Positions 1 to 10,352 of a stretch of 64,000 bases of DNA are shown here, in pieces. This stretch comes from Flaccisagitta enflata (taxonomy: Eukaryota > Chaetognatha > Sagittoidea > Aphragmophora): the NCBI GenBank assembly GCA_965153355.1, contig OZ231126.1, positions 92,008,001 through 92,072,000 on the forward strand. The letters are read 5' to 3'. Both the position numbers and the translations under genes were made by a program. A model generated the notes under the pieces. That model was not told the DNA's origin and did no database searches. It was given only the letters and a program-made list of their open reading frames with translations. The stretch's first letter is position 1, and each line of letters opens with the position of its first letter.

Positions 1-57
1 AGGAAGAAAAGGAAGAAAAGGAAGAAAAGGAAGAAAAGGAAAAAAAGGAAGAAAAGG

Positions 58-131
<74 letters not shown>
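1..131. repeat. GGAAGAAAA and (AG)n
   Basis: aggaagaaa units then about 35 AG dinucleotides. Confidence 0.95.
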
Positions 132-134
<3 letters not shown>

Positions 135-219
135 ATATGATATTAACAGACTGACTGACATAAAAAACAGAGATAAACATTCAGATGAAGAGACGTACAG
201 TAAGACAAATACAATAGAA

Positions 220-424
220 TTTTTAGTCGCGTGCTACGCGACTCTACACCCCGCTTTGTCGGTCCGTCCGTCCGTCCATTGGTCGGTCCGTCCATCCATC
301 ACACTTTACTCTTTTAGGGTTTTTGCACTCTTTGGCCTCATTGCTCCTGCCCAAGTGATCAAGTGACCTCAAATACGGCCCCTGCCCACCCGCACGCGAC
401 TGGGGTAGCCCTGTATCCGGCCTT
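220..424 (+). mobile_element. Short hairpin element
   Basis: Left hairpin AGTCGCGTGC-TACGCGACT, right subterminal GCACGCGACTGG and tatccggcctt. Middle has the cggtccgt run and gcccctgcccacccg. Confidence 0.8.
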
Positions 425-581
425 AATTTTTTTTCATTTAAAAGGCAAAAGTCATCCTTTTGACCATTGTGTCAAGAATGCCATCTCAGAGTAAGTCTGT
501 ATGGGAACAGGATAAAGGATTTTCCTTTGTTTGGCAGCACTTGAAACAAAGGTCATATAGCAAAGTCAAGAAATGTTGTAA

Positions 582-700
582 TAAGGCCAAGTTGGCCAAT
601 AAGGTGCGCTGGGTAAATCATAAAATATTTTTGTTACTAACTGACCAACCAACAGATACAAACACAGCCAGTTATAGAGGTGTTTTGGAACACCTAAAAA
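582..700 (-). mobile_element. Short hairpin element, AGGTG subtype
   Basis: Starts AAGGCCAAGTTGGCCAAT, then GGTGCG; ends with hairpin AGGTGTtttggaACACCT and AAAAA. Confidence 0.7.
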
Positions 701-1217
701 GTTCCAAGAAACCTTTCCACTTTCATTTCATATAGGGGACTTTTCTATGTATATACATTGTATCAAAAACAAATAATTGACAAATTCCATCATGCGCATT
801 CTCTTTTGCCATGATGATCTTCATTCTGGGCAATTACTCAATAAATTACTCAGTTTAGCACTTTTTTTTTTACTTCATTGATAGTTATTTATTTCTGATG
901 AATAACTGTGCACAAGGATTACCCAGCATTATGCATTGGATCAACCCCAAAATGGGGAGCAGATACAGAGTAAAAATCACTGAAAAAAAAAACGAAAAAC
1001 GGTAATGGCAAAGATAATCCCTGAAAATTGGTGGTGATTGAAAACTCAAGTCACTCAACTCTATACATAACTATACATATGGGAAGTATTGGTTAAACCC
1101 AATACTATCAAAATATTGTAAACCAAATATAATACCGTTAAATCCCGCTCTAACGGATTTCAAGATTTTTAAGGTTTAAGGGTTTTTTAGGGTTAGGTTA
1201 CTCGATTTTTTCTAGGC
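701..1217. other. AT-rich stretch, no gene seen
   Basis: No splice-bounded coding frame. A relic of a pogo-type end (taaatcccgctctaacgg) is at about 1138-1155. Confidence 0.5.
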
Positions 1218-1272
1218 TTTTAAGTCGCGTGAGTGCGATTCTAGAGGTTGGTGGGTCTGTCCGTACATCCGT
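1218..1272 (+). mobile_element. Hairpin element fragment
   Basis: Left end only: AAGTCGCGTGAGTGCGATTCT and ggtctgtccgt. The right end is absent. Confidence 0.5.
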
Positions 1273-1619
1273 AATATTGTTGAAATTAGCTTCTTCAATC
1301 ATTGTTAGTTAATTTATAGGAAATTGTAGGTAATAATTGTTCATTAAAATAGGGAAGTAAACTTGGCCGAGCTCTTTCAAGAAGCGATCAAAAATACAAT
1401 GTTTGAATTTCCTTCATGTGTTCCAGAGGATCCCATAGAATTTGTATTTGAAAAAATGTTCCAGTGAATGATTTTTTTTCATATATTGCTGATATCATTA
1501 TGGGGTGGATTTTTTTTCCTTGAAAATTGAGTCAAAAATGTCTGAGATAAGGCTGTTATGGGCAAACCAGGTCCAGGTGAGGTAAGGTGAGCTACCTGCA
1601 GAACTCCCAAAGTCTGCTG

Positions 1620-4600
1620 ATTTTTAATCGATTTTCATTTTGGTGCTGCGACCGCGCCCTGTGACGCCATGAGCAAAGAAACAACAGAAAACATAATTTA
1701 TAAAGAAAATAAAAGAAGATCTCCAAAAAGATTTTCATTCAGAATAAATGAAACAAGTTTTCAGTTGAAAACGTGACAGAAATGTTTTAAGACACTTTCG
1801 TTTAGTTAATATATGATCTTATATTCGTCAGCAATAAAGCGACAGAAGCATACACAAAACACAATCAAATTCGCAATTAAATAAGTGTAAAAGAAAGAAG
1901 GTTAGTCGATTTCAGCGAGAGATAAATAAAAAAAAACAGAAAAGGGGTAGAAAAAGAAAAATCAAGACGAAATTGATACTTGCTCCTCAAATATCTTTCG
2001 AGCAATAAAGGCAATGACAGGATTTAAATGTGCGAATAACGAGGCATCAAATTTTCTTTTTGCCTTCTGAAAAATTTCAACCAATGACTTGTATCCAAAT
2101 GATTCACGTAAGTTACGAACGCTTTCCCAACGATTGTAACCGAAGATAAAACGAAGAGCATCATTTAATGCCGTTGTACAGTCTTGCATCTGACGCGCAG
2201 GGTATTCCTTAACGGCACATGCATATGAGAGAATGGGAGTGCAACATGTGTACAGCAGTTGAATTAAAACCTCTTCACTAGGTTTTTTCGTAGCTCTTAG
2301 AATTGCATTTGATGCACGATAGAATTTTGTCAAGTCATTTGCAGCCGAAAATGAAATTCCTTTCTTACTGGTAACAGTTGTCCCCAGATAGGTCATTGAT
2401 TCAACATAATCAACTTTGCGGCCATTCAAGAAAATTGGACCGAGATTTTCATAATCGACATTGTCTTTTGAGAAGACCATTATTTTTGATTTGCTCGCAT
2501 TGAATGAAAGACCGTACTCATTGCAGTAGGCCGCACATGTCTCTATCATTTTTTTCAGTGCATTTCGTGTCGGCGCTAACAAACAAATGTCATCAGCAAA
2601 TAGAATCATGGCAAGAAATATCCCAAAGATATGGCACCCAATGTGTAAGTTCCGCAGTAGAGTACAAATGTCATTGATATACGTGCCAAAGAATTCCGGT
2701 GAATTAATTCCACCTTGCTTTATGCCAAGAGGGATTTGAAAACTTCTACTCAATTCGTTTTCCCATTTGACGTTACAGGTCATGTTCATGTACCAGTAGA
2801 TTAGGCACAGTAGAATGCAGAGAGGAATTTTTTTCTCAATCAGTTTTGTAAACAGACCAAAATGCGAGATGCGATCAAACGCTTTGGTGCAATCGAGAAA
2901 CGCCACGTATACCTTGGAACCGTTTTGATTGAACTGATTTACAGTTGACTTTAAAGCATACAATGCATGGTTTGTACTGGTTTTGCTTTTAAAGCCGAAT
3001 TGGAGATGGTCAGTACCCAGAAGATGAGAAGTTTTTATTTGAATCGCAAATTCAAAAAGTTTAGCAGGCAAACAACTCAAAGTGATACCACGATAATTGG
3101 ACGGGTCTGATATGTCACTTTGCGAATCCTTTACTATGGGAGTAATTGTACCTCTTAAAAAGTCAGCAGGTACATATCCATGTTGGATTAATCCATTGAA
3201 AAGAAGATGGAAGTGACACAAGAGAGTGGGACTGCCATGTAAAACATGCTCTGGCTTACACATACCAGAAGTGGATTTTCCGAGTTGAATCTTTGCGGCA
3301 ATATCAGTCATCTCTGACCAGGAAAGGAAATATGGAGATATGTCATCAGTGATGTGATCTGAAAAGTACTTTGCATATGTCTCATCAAACTTTTCTTTCA
3401 TGGCAACATGTTCCGGAGTATCGTGGTTGCCATAAACGGATTCGAAATAGTCAGCAAATGTTTCTGCTATGCTTTTAGCATCGGTAAAACCATTAACTCT
3501 ACTTGCAGCACTATTGCGAGAGCTATTCATTTTTTTCCAAGTTTTCCAGAAAGCTGTACCGTTTTTTCCGATGAGATTTTGATGCAAAGCCTCATTATGT
3601 TCTTTTTCAGCACATGCCTTTTTTTTACGCAATTCAGCTTTGTACCGGTAGTGACATTGCTTTCTACAATCAAAAATTGGTCCCGTCTTTGGACAGCCAA
3701 TGGATTTCCAGTAATTATTACACTCAATCGATTGAGATTTTAGCTCCGACAGCTCAGCATCCCAAAATGATCGCTCATAGTTTGGATTAGTTTTTGGCAG
3801 GACTTCTTCAGCACATATCACTGCTTGCATGATTTCACAGAAATATTTTTCAAGCGCTACTTTATGCGAGTCGTCGTCACAACATCTGTTACCATGAAGA
3901 ATTGAATAGAAAGGGATGTTAAGGGCCGATAAATTCGATTCCATTGCTTCCTGGAAACGAGATAAATCATCTTCAGCCAGTTTGTGCCAATTTATATATT
4001 TCGGTAGCCTTTGTTTTCTAATTTCAGTTTCCGAGATATTGACTAAGATATCCAATTCTACTGGACAATGATCGGATAGATTGTCTCCTCGCATTAGAAT
4101 TCGCACGTCACTGACTTGATCTTTTAGATCGTCGCTAATCAGAATTCCGTCAATCAACGTGTATGAGTTTGTTTTAATATCGAATCGCGTGAAAGAATTA
4201 CCAAAATCAAAACTCTCGTCACAGTCGAAGGCCGAAATCAGGTGGAATTTTCTCATGAGCTCATGAACCATGGGTGTAAATGGATGACGATTATTGTAAA
4301 GGTTGCAATTGAAATCAGCGAGAATTATGTATTTGCATCCTGGATTCTGCAACATAATATTCTCAACGAAACCAATAGTATCACGATACAACGCAATATG
4401 TGTTGCTAAATCACTCGTGTTGTAGTATGGAAAATACACATTTATTAGAATTATGTCAAATGGATCCGTCTCGAGACGCATGACTGTTACTCGTTCGTGT
4501 GCATAATTTAGTTGAGGCTTGAGGTTACTTGCAAATTTTTTATTGAACAAAAAGCCCGTGCCTCCGTATGGTCTGCCTTTAAGAATTTGGGAATCAACAG

Positions 4601-4742
4601 ATTTCTTCATAGCAGATGTGCCGAAACCATCAAACTCCGGATGCAAATTACGCATTTGATTAACTCCACAATGATTTTTGTATGGGGGCTTAAGCCAATG
4701 CTCCTGTATGGCTCGAATGGAATTTTTGTTTTCTTCACAATA
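1620..4742 (-). mobile_element. 5'-truncated non-LTR retrotransposon (LINE)
   Basis: One long ORF plus a 3' UTR of about 300 bp. The copy begins only a few codons before the conserved IQEHWLKPPY of the endonuclease, with an in-frame stop just upstream. It is therefore truncated at the 5' end, as expected from incomplete target-primed reverse transcription. The 3' limit is approximate (AT-rich, near 1620-1640). Confidence 0.8.
1962..4655 (-). CDS. LINE endonuclease-reverse transcriptase
   Basis: 897 residues from the first Met; the frame is open to about 4742. N-terminal APE-type endonuclease: GGTGFLF (31-37), ADFNCN (113-118), LIDGILIS (167-174), SDHCPV (194-199). Reverse transcriptase about 500-750: SNYRGITLS, FLDCTKAFD, GIKQGGINSP and catalytic FADD at 686-689. 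No internal stop, so the insertion is young. The N-terminus of the endonuclease is missing, so it should not be able to nick DNA. Clade not assigned. Confidence 0.9.
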   Translation of the reverse strand: MRNLHPEFDGFGTSAMKKSVDSQILKGRPYGGTGFLFNKKFASNLKPQLNYAHERVTVMRLETDPFDIILINVYFPYYNTSDLATHIALYRDTIGFVENIMLQNPGCKYIILADFNCNLYNNRHPFTPMVHELMRKFHLISAFDCDESFDFGNSFTRFDIKTNSYTLIDGILISDDLKDQVSDVRILMRGDNLSDHCPVELDILVNISETEIRKQRLPKYINWHKLAEDDLSRFQEAMESNLSALNIPFYSILHGNRCCDDDSHKVALEKYFCEIMQAVICAEEVLPKTNPNYERSFWDAELSELKSQSIECNNYWKSIGCPKTGPIFDCRKQCHYRYKAELRKKKACAEKEHNEALHQNLIGKNGTAFWKTWKKMNSSRNSAASRVNGFTDAKSIAETFADYFESVYGNHDTPEHVAMKEKFDETYAKYFSDHITDDISPYFLSWSEMTDIAAKIQLGKSTSGMCKPEHVLHGSPTLLCHFHLLFNGLIQHGYVPADFLRGTITPIVKDSQSDISDPSNYRGITLSCLPAKLFEFAIQIKTSHLLGTDHLQFGFKSKTSTNHALYALKSTVNQFNQNGSKVYVAFLDCTKAFDRISHFGLFTKLIEKKIPLCILLCLIYWYMNMTCNVKWENELSRSFQIPLGIKQGGINSPEFFGTYINDICTLLRNLHIGCHIFGIFLAMILFADDICLLAPTRNALKKMIETCAAYCNEYGLSFNASKSKIMVFSKDNVDYENLGPIFLNGRKVDYVESMTYLGTTVTSKKGISFSAANDLTKFYRASNAILRATKKPSEEVLIQLLYTCCTPILSYACAVKEYPARQMQDCTTALNDALRFIFGYNRWESVRNLRESFGYKSLVEIFQKAKRKFDASLFAHLNPVIAFIARKIFEEQVSISS

Positions 4743-5144
4743 GTTATATTAATTGTATAGCCCCTTATGGGAAAAAAACTAATCATATGATACATCAAAT
4801 GACCAAATGAAAGCTAAGACTATTCTCTTGCTAATGATGATCAGAAAAGTTCGTTCTTAGAAAATACAATTTTTTAATTTACGTTTCTAATTGAAAGTAG
4901 TTATGGGTAATTATAGAATATCTTTTGGTTTTGTAATTATAAGTAATTACCGGTAATCGTAGGTGATTATTGGTATGTTATATAGTAAGTTATAGGTAGT
5001 TACATACATAGCTCAGATTCGTTTAATACTTCAGTTGTCCACTGGTAGCATAATACTTCCGCCTTACTTCTTGCAATTCAATGAAGTGCACGCTAATTAA
5101 GGGCGCTGGCCCTGTTTCCGAATGAACACCTGTTATGAAGGAGG

Positions 5145-5357
5145 AAAACAAATGACGCGGTACGACAATATCGTTGCGAATGGGTGGGCAGGAACATACA
5201 GCCCCTATTCACACCCTCCCACACCTCACATACACAAACAATCACAACAGCAGCATCATAAACGCACATTTTCGCACTTGCAACTAGACCACGACCAACG
5301 GACGGACCAACGGATAGACAAAAGCCTCCTATAGAGTTGCGTGTCCGCCACCAAAAA
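5145..5357 (-). mobile_element. Degenerate hairpin element
   Basis: Right end aagcctcctatagagttgcgtgtccgc; middle gaatgggtgggcaggaac. It is decayed. Confidence 0.55.
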
Positions 5358-5522
5358 GTTGGATATCTAATATCTATGCCTACTAAAGGTTTATGAATCG
5401 AAGATTTAACTTATCTATTTCTAGCTTCTCTATATATGTACTTTTAACATTAAGGTTTAACAAAAGATCCGTAACGGTCAAAAAATCAGAACCGTCTTTT
5501 TTTCTTTTATTACGTCTTTCCA

Positions 5523-5665
5523 TTTTTAGTTGCGGACACGCAACTCTATAAGAGGCTTTGTCGGTCGGTCGGTCCGTAGAGGTGATCGAGTCGAAAAGTG
5601 GGAAAACGCGCATTTCCGCCCCTGCCCACCCGTCCGCAACTGGTGGCCGTGTATCCGGCCTTGTT
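5523..5665 (+). mobile_element. Short hairpin element, GTTGCG subtype
   Basis: Hairpin AGTTGCG-gaca-CGCAACT then ctataagagg; right end GTCCGCAACTGGTGGCC and tatccggccttgtt. Confidence 0.8.
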
Positions 5666-5883
5666 GTACATGTAAATCACAATAGCTTTCGGATCTCGAT
5701 CATCAACGGCTAGTAAATATTCAGTTTTTGAAAAGAGATCGGGCCGGGTAAAGTAACTATGAAAGGTCGACTCGTGACGTTTTAGATGGAACACTTAGTA
5801 GCCCAGGAGATTAGAGACACCAAAACCTCTTGAATATATCTGACGTCCACTTTCGAGCTTCCAACTACTGTTTCCAGCTATAA

Positions 5884-6161
5884 ACAAGGCCAAGTAAAGG
5901 CCAATAAGTGCGCCTCGCTTGATTAAGAACTTGTGAATGAACGTTTTTGGTGAATGAATTGATGAATCAATGAATGAATGAATAAGTGAATGTATGAATG
6001 AATGAATGAACGAATGAATGAAAATGAATGTGGCATGAAAGGTGATAGGAACGACGAAATACGTCAGAATCAACCGTTTTGCTAATTTCAAACGTTTGCG
6101 TGACCGACCAACCGACCGACGGACATGACCTCTTATAGAAGTGCGAGGACGCACTTAAAAA
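5884..6161 (-). mobile_element. Hairpin element with gaatgaat core
   Basis: Left AAGGCCaagtaaaGGCC, then AAGTGCG. Right terminal hairpin AAGTGCG-agga-CGCACTT then AAAAA. The core is (gaat)n at 5940-6030. It ends about 30 bp past the stop of the coiled-coil gene. Confidence 0.75.
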
Positions 6162-6192
6162 GGCACTGTTCCCGGTTTCAATACACAACTCT

Positions 6193-6707
6193 TTAACGAC
6201 CACACGCCATCCAATTGGCGCTAATCCTCGCGTCCTTGTCGGGATTTCCCGTCTGAAATGCGATAATAAAGCCCTCTTTAGAGGGTCGTCCTTCGATCCA
6301 AACCCCGAAGTTGATGGCGCCTTTGCCTTCGTCGCCGTTGCGGCTTGCCGAGCCGGATCCTCCTCCTCCTCCGCCATTTCCGCCGACGCCACCATTTCCA
6401 AACCAAGAAGCGAGACCCAAGTTACCGCCAAACCAGCCACCTCCTCCCCTAGGAAACATCCCACCACCTCCCCCACGCGGGCGCATGGGAGTTGTAGACA
6501 AGGATGGCCATACACCGGCGTAACGCGCGCCGATAATAACCGAAGGGGGCTCCGTAAATGTTGAGGAGGATTGGCGCGCCGAAGAAGAAGAAGAACCGGT
6601 AGACGGAGGGGAAAAAGGTACAAACTTGGAGTTGGAGAGAGTGGATATGAGAGCGTCACTCGTCACGTAGCCAGATTCGCAGTGAAATGGCGACAGAGAA
6701 GTGTAAC
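6193..6707 (-). CDS. Coiled-coil gene exon 3, Gly-rich terminus
   Basis: Acceptor ctcgggacag|GT, stop TAA at 6193-6195. A Ser/Pro/Thr stretch leads to a Gly-rich block containing PRGGGGG and GGNGGGGGG. The 45-residue tail is less repetitive (GVWIEGRPSKEGF). A hairpin element begins about 30 bp past the stop. Confidence 0.68.
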
Positions 6708-7610
6708 CTGTCCCGAGAAAAGACAAGATCATGACATTCAGTTAACTTGCATATATAACTATATATCAATGGTATGCAGCAATGAAGCATCACCTTATGT
6801 CAGAACTTTATCAGTTGCGATATTCCTACCCTGGAGGTTGTTGGCCAATTGTCCCACATCTCTGCCGAGCCTCGTTATTTGGTCGTAGGTATCGGCGCGC
6901 AACTCTCGCAGCCAACGAGAAGTCTTCTCTTCCAACCGTTTGACGTCATTTCTCGCGTCGGTGAAAAGCAGCCGCATTTGACGCTGCAAATCCACGAGGA
7001 AAGCCTCGGTGACGTTATCCAGCTGACGTTGGAGCGACGAAATGGCATCGTCGTAAAACGAAGAAAGCGTCGGAATGGACGTCGGCGATGCGGCCGTAGT
7101 CTGCCACGGAGCTTCGTGGGCGTGGAGAGAGTCGTTGAGTTGGCGTTCGAGGGCGTCGATTCTTAATGTATTCGCCTCGAGTTGGGCCCGCAGTAACTTG
7201 AGTTCATTAAAATCGGGTTTCCCGTAATCGGTCGCGAGTCGACCTGGCGACGGATTATAATAAAAGCGAGGGCGTTCATGATAAAACGGAAAATTCCAAC
7301 TATTCACCATTGCGAATGTTTTTAGGAGCGACAAAGCACCTCTATAACTAGCGGTGTCCGTTGGTTGGTCGGTCGGTCTGTCTGTCTGTCGGGTTACGCA
7401 TTTGTTTGACGATCCACACGTCGCACCATATGGGCCTACTTGGCCTTGTTCATCTGAAAACTAAATAAAGAATCAACCCACGCCGTGTTTGTTGTTTCTT
7501 CCCCAATCGACATTACCATAGGTAAGGTTCCCTTCCGCTGTAATCCATCCAATCGTCGCAAAACCAAGCGTTAAAACGCCTAAAAACTCGACGATCGTTA
7601 CAGAAGGCAT
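6193..7610 (-). CDS. Secreted or anchored coiled-coil, glycine-rich protein, 3 exons
   Basis: Proposed exons are 7517-7610, 6830-7339 and 6193-6707, together 373 codons including the stop and in consistent phase. The N-terminus is a hydrophobic segment of signal-peptide or signal-anchor type. A Tyr/Pro/Arg-rich stretch follows, then heptad-like coiled coils (about 100 residues) that include LEANTLRIDALERQL. Then come Ser/Thr and Gly-rich regions and a short C-terminus ending WMACGR. The exon 2/3 junction (CAGG|GTAGGA; gggacag|GT) is clear. The exon 1/2 junction is not: the phase-matching acceptor lies inside a hairpin element (7321-7450), and translation could start at Met 7308-7310 instead. 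I recognise no family. Confidence 0.6.
6830..7339 (-). CDS. Coiled-coil gene exon 2
   Basis: The donor CAGG|GTAGGA is good. The first 10 or so codons may come from the end of a hairpin element. From MVNSWNFPFYHERPRF onward it is clearly coding, with two coiled-coil segments separated by a Thr/Ser/Pro linker. Confidence 0.65.
7321..7450 (+). mobile_element. Short hairpin element at an exon edge, AGGTG subtype
   Basis: Left end gagcgacaaagcacctctat, cggtcggtctgtctgtc run, right end CACACGTCGCACC and gggcctacttggccttgtt. It lies between exons 1 and 2 of the coiled-coil gene. Confidence 0.72.
7517..7610 (-). CDS. Coiled-coil gene exon 1, signal sequence
   Basis: It starts at the second Met of the frame (MPSVTIVEFLGVLTLGFA) because that places the hydrophobic core at the N-terminus. 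Candidate donor CTATG|GTAATG. An NLT sequon follows the hydrophobic stretch, which fits an extracellular location. Confidence 0.45.
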
Positions 7611-8137
7611 TTTAAATTCATCAGTTGACACATATCCCCCAAATGACATTCGCTCACTCAAACATCGAGAGATCTTACTTACCCAGCGTTAGGTAAAAAG
7701 CGATTTATCGGAGCAATCAAAAGATTAAAATGCAAATGAACCTCAACTGAGAGGGGACCAAATTGCGACGAAAAAGAGGGGGACCGAATGAATGACAATA
7801 AACATCAAGTTTTTGGGTCGCACCTTTGCGAATCATTATGCACGGATAGACGCTACACTGCACAAACACACCGAGGTGGATTCTAGGATTAGGGATAGGA
7901 TTGGGGTTGAGGCGGGTGGGGTTAGGGCTAGGGGTGGTTTGGGTTGGGTTTTGTACATTTATGCTCAAGTACCCTTGAATTGAAGATTTGCCCATGCGGG
8001 TAAAAAGTACACGGGATTGACGGTCAGGGTGGCCTGTCAGGATAACTCGATGGCGCCACTCTTTTAAGGACAAATAATCATCCGCTGTCCCTAACGCATG
8101 AACCGGAACAAGGAGGGGGCTACAATATGTGAGGTTC

Positions 8138-8302
8138 TTATTTCCCGCGTCTATAGGCTCAGTCAGTCCGTCCTTCGGTCTGTCCATTGGTCCAACCATG
8201 ATAATCAAGTGAAAAATTGTAAAAATGAGCATGTATGTGATTCTGTAAGGGGGTTACATGCTGCTGCCCACCCGTCCACGACGATACTGTAAACCCCCGT
8301 TA
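8138..8302 (+). mobile_element. Decayed hairpin element
   Basis: Contains ccgcgtctataggc, cagtccgtcc and ctgcccacccgtccacgac in family order; the ends are poorly preserved. Confidence 0.45.
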
Positions 8303-9300
8303 TTGTTATTATATTTGCATCAATGAGGATCTGAAGGCGGTATCAAACAGGATCGTATATTTATAGGAGAGTTGCAGACGTGATGCGTCGCATTTCGATA
8401 TCTACGGGTTTTTTTCCACAGAGCATTATAAAGCATACTTTAGGCTCAAATAATGTTTAACTGTGTTGCACAAATCATTTTTCATGTTCTGGTACTGCCA
8501 AGAGGGGACTTAAAATTTCCCTTTCCCATTTTCAAACTCTTAGATTTTATCCCCCAAACCCAAATAAACTTAAATTAGAGCTCTTAAATCTTAAGACAAG
8601 CTGAACTCACTAAAACCCTGGTTTGAATCAGGTCTCTTGGACCAAAAGTATCTGATCATTGGCGTGGCAGCAGGATTCTTGCACGCACACGTTAATTTCT
8701 TCATAGCTACATGGAGGACGCCAATCAAGACACTTTTGAGATAGTTTTATCTGCGCCCTAAACTTGAACAGCTCCAGAAATCAACGAGACAAGTCCTTGG
8801 TCGTCAATTCAACTATCCCAAGCTTTGTTCTGGCGCATTTGGACGACATATCATCGCGTTGTAAATGTTAAAACATTTGCTAGATAACAAACGAGCTTAG
8901 AAACTTGTCTAAGACCTAAAATTGTGGTAGGGAACGAAAGTCAAGCTTCGTAGGAATCATAAAAAGTGATCTACTGGGCGACAAAAAAAATGGGGAGATC
9001 CGATAAAAATAATACAATTTACAAATGAACATAATAAATAAATGCGCCCATAGGGCCTCGCGTAAGAAAACAATTAGAGCGAACCGGCTAATCTACTGCA
9101 GAATCAAGGGCTTAGATGTAAATCATCGAATTCACGTTCATTAGAGCTACAGATCATTGAATCAGGGACTTCGAAGGATAAGCCAAATACAGAAGAATAT
9201 GAAGATTAGGAGATAAAAGTTTGGAGACCATCATTTGTAGGGGAGCGCCGATTCAATCTGGCGCAAGTCAGTCAAAACTGATTACGTTTGATAAGTTTGT
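8303..9300. other. About 1 kb without recognisable feature
   Basis: Mixed composition and no frame with splice signals. It may be 3' flank of the zinc-finger gene or upstream sequence of the coiled-coil gene. Confidence 0.45.
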
Positions 9301-9889
9301 GTACACTTTTTTTATAAGAGACAACTTTTTTCAAATCAGCCTGGGTGTTCTTAAATTTTTGGCTGTTTTCAGCCTGAAGTGTTCTTAATTTCTTTGATGT
9401 CTATAAATATATGAATTGTTTAAGAATACCTTATTAAGAACAATTGTATTTTCACTTGATAATTATTATGGTGTATTTTATATAAAGCCTGATTTCATAG
9501 GCAAACTAAAAAAAGAAGTTTTTAACAAAAAATTTGAATAGAATTCATTTTTAAGATAAGAAACTAAAAAAAAAATCTTTTGAAAATGGCCGAAATTTTA
9601 TCTCAGCCTGGGCATTCTCTTATTTTGTTCATAAAATTTTGGCAAATCTCAGGCTCATGTCTCTTATAAACTGGCCTCTTATAATAAAAAAGCTTCAAAA
9701 TTACAGTCCCCGACTGGGGACTGTAATTTTTGAAGCTTTCTCGTTGCGTAAACGCAACTCGATGAGATACATTTCAAGAGAAAAAAAAGCTATTCAATAT
9801 TGTTTTAATGATGACAAAACTTGATAATGATAACAATAGTGGATGATGTTGATGACAACAATGAATGATAATGACAACAAAAATCTAAG

Positions 9890-10130
9890 AAAAAATTTTC
9901 AAAAATTTTTCAAAAAAAAAAAAAATTTTCCAAAAAAAAAAAAAAATTTTCCAAAAAAATTTCAAAAATCTTAAAAAAATTTTCAAAAAAATTTCAAAAA
10001 ATTTTCAAAAAATTTCAAAAAAAAAGATTTCAAAAATTTTCAAAAATTAAAAAAAAATTTTTCAAAAATTTTTAAAAATCTTCAAAAAAACTTTTAAAAA
10101 AAAATTTAAAAAAAAATTTTTCAAAAAAAT
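9890..10130. repeat. A/T-run low-complexity tract inside H1
   Basis: Repeated words of the type aaaaattttcaaaaa. Similar words begin again at 63940 next to the large array of H1 copy 2. Confidence 0.85.
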
Positions 10131-10135
10131 TTAGT

Positions 10136-10352
10136 AATTGAAGATGATGACAGTAGATGAAGACAGTAGTTGAAGATGATGACAGTAGTTGAAGATGATG
10201 ACAGTAGTTGAAGATGAGGACAGTAGTTGAAGATGATGACAGTAGTTGAAGATGATGACAGTAGTTGAAGATGATGACAGTAGTTGAAGATGATGACAGT
10301 AGTTGAAGATGATGACAGTAGTTGAAGATGATGACAGTAGTTGAAGATGAAT
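10136..10352 (+). repeat. 19-bp minisatellite, about 11 units
   Basis: Unit gaagatgatgacagtagtt, nearly uniform. It is the same repeat, in reverse orientation, as the large array at 62462-63900. Confidence 0.93.

Noticed and set aside
5030-5110. Possible tRNA-like fold (ttgtccactggtagcataat)
   Set aside because: No consistent cloverleaf or T-loop; resemblance limited to ggtagc.
6311-6523. Plus-strand proline-rich frame
   Set aside because: Antisense of the Gly-rich exon of the coiled-coil gene.
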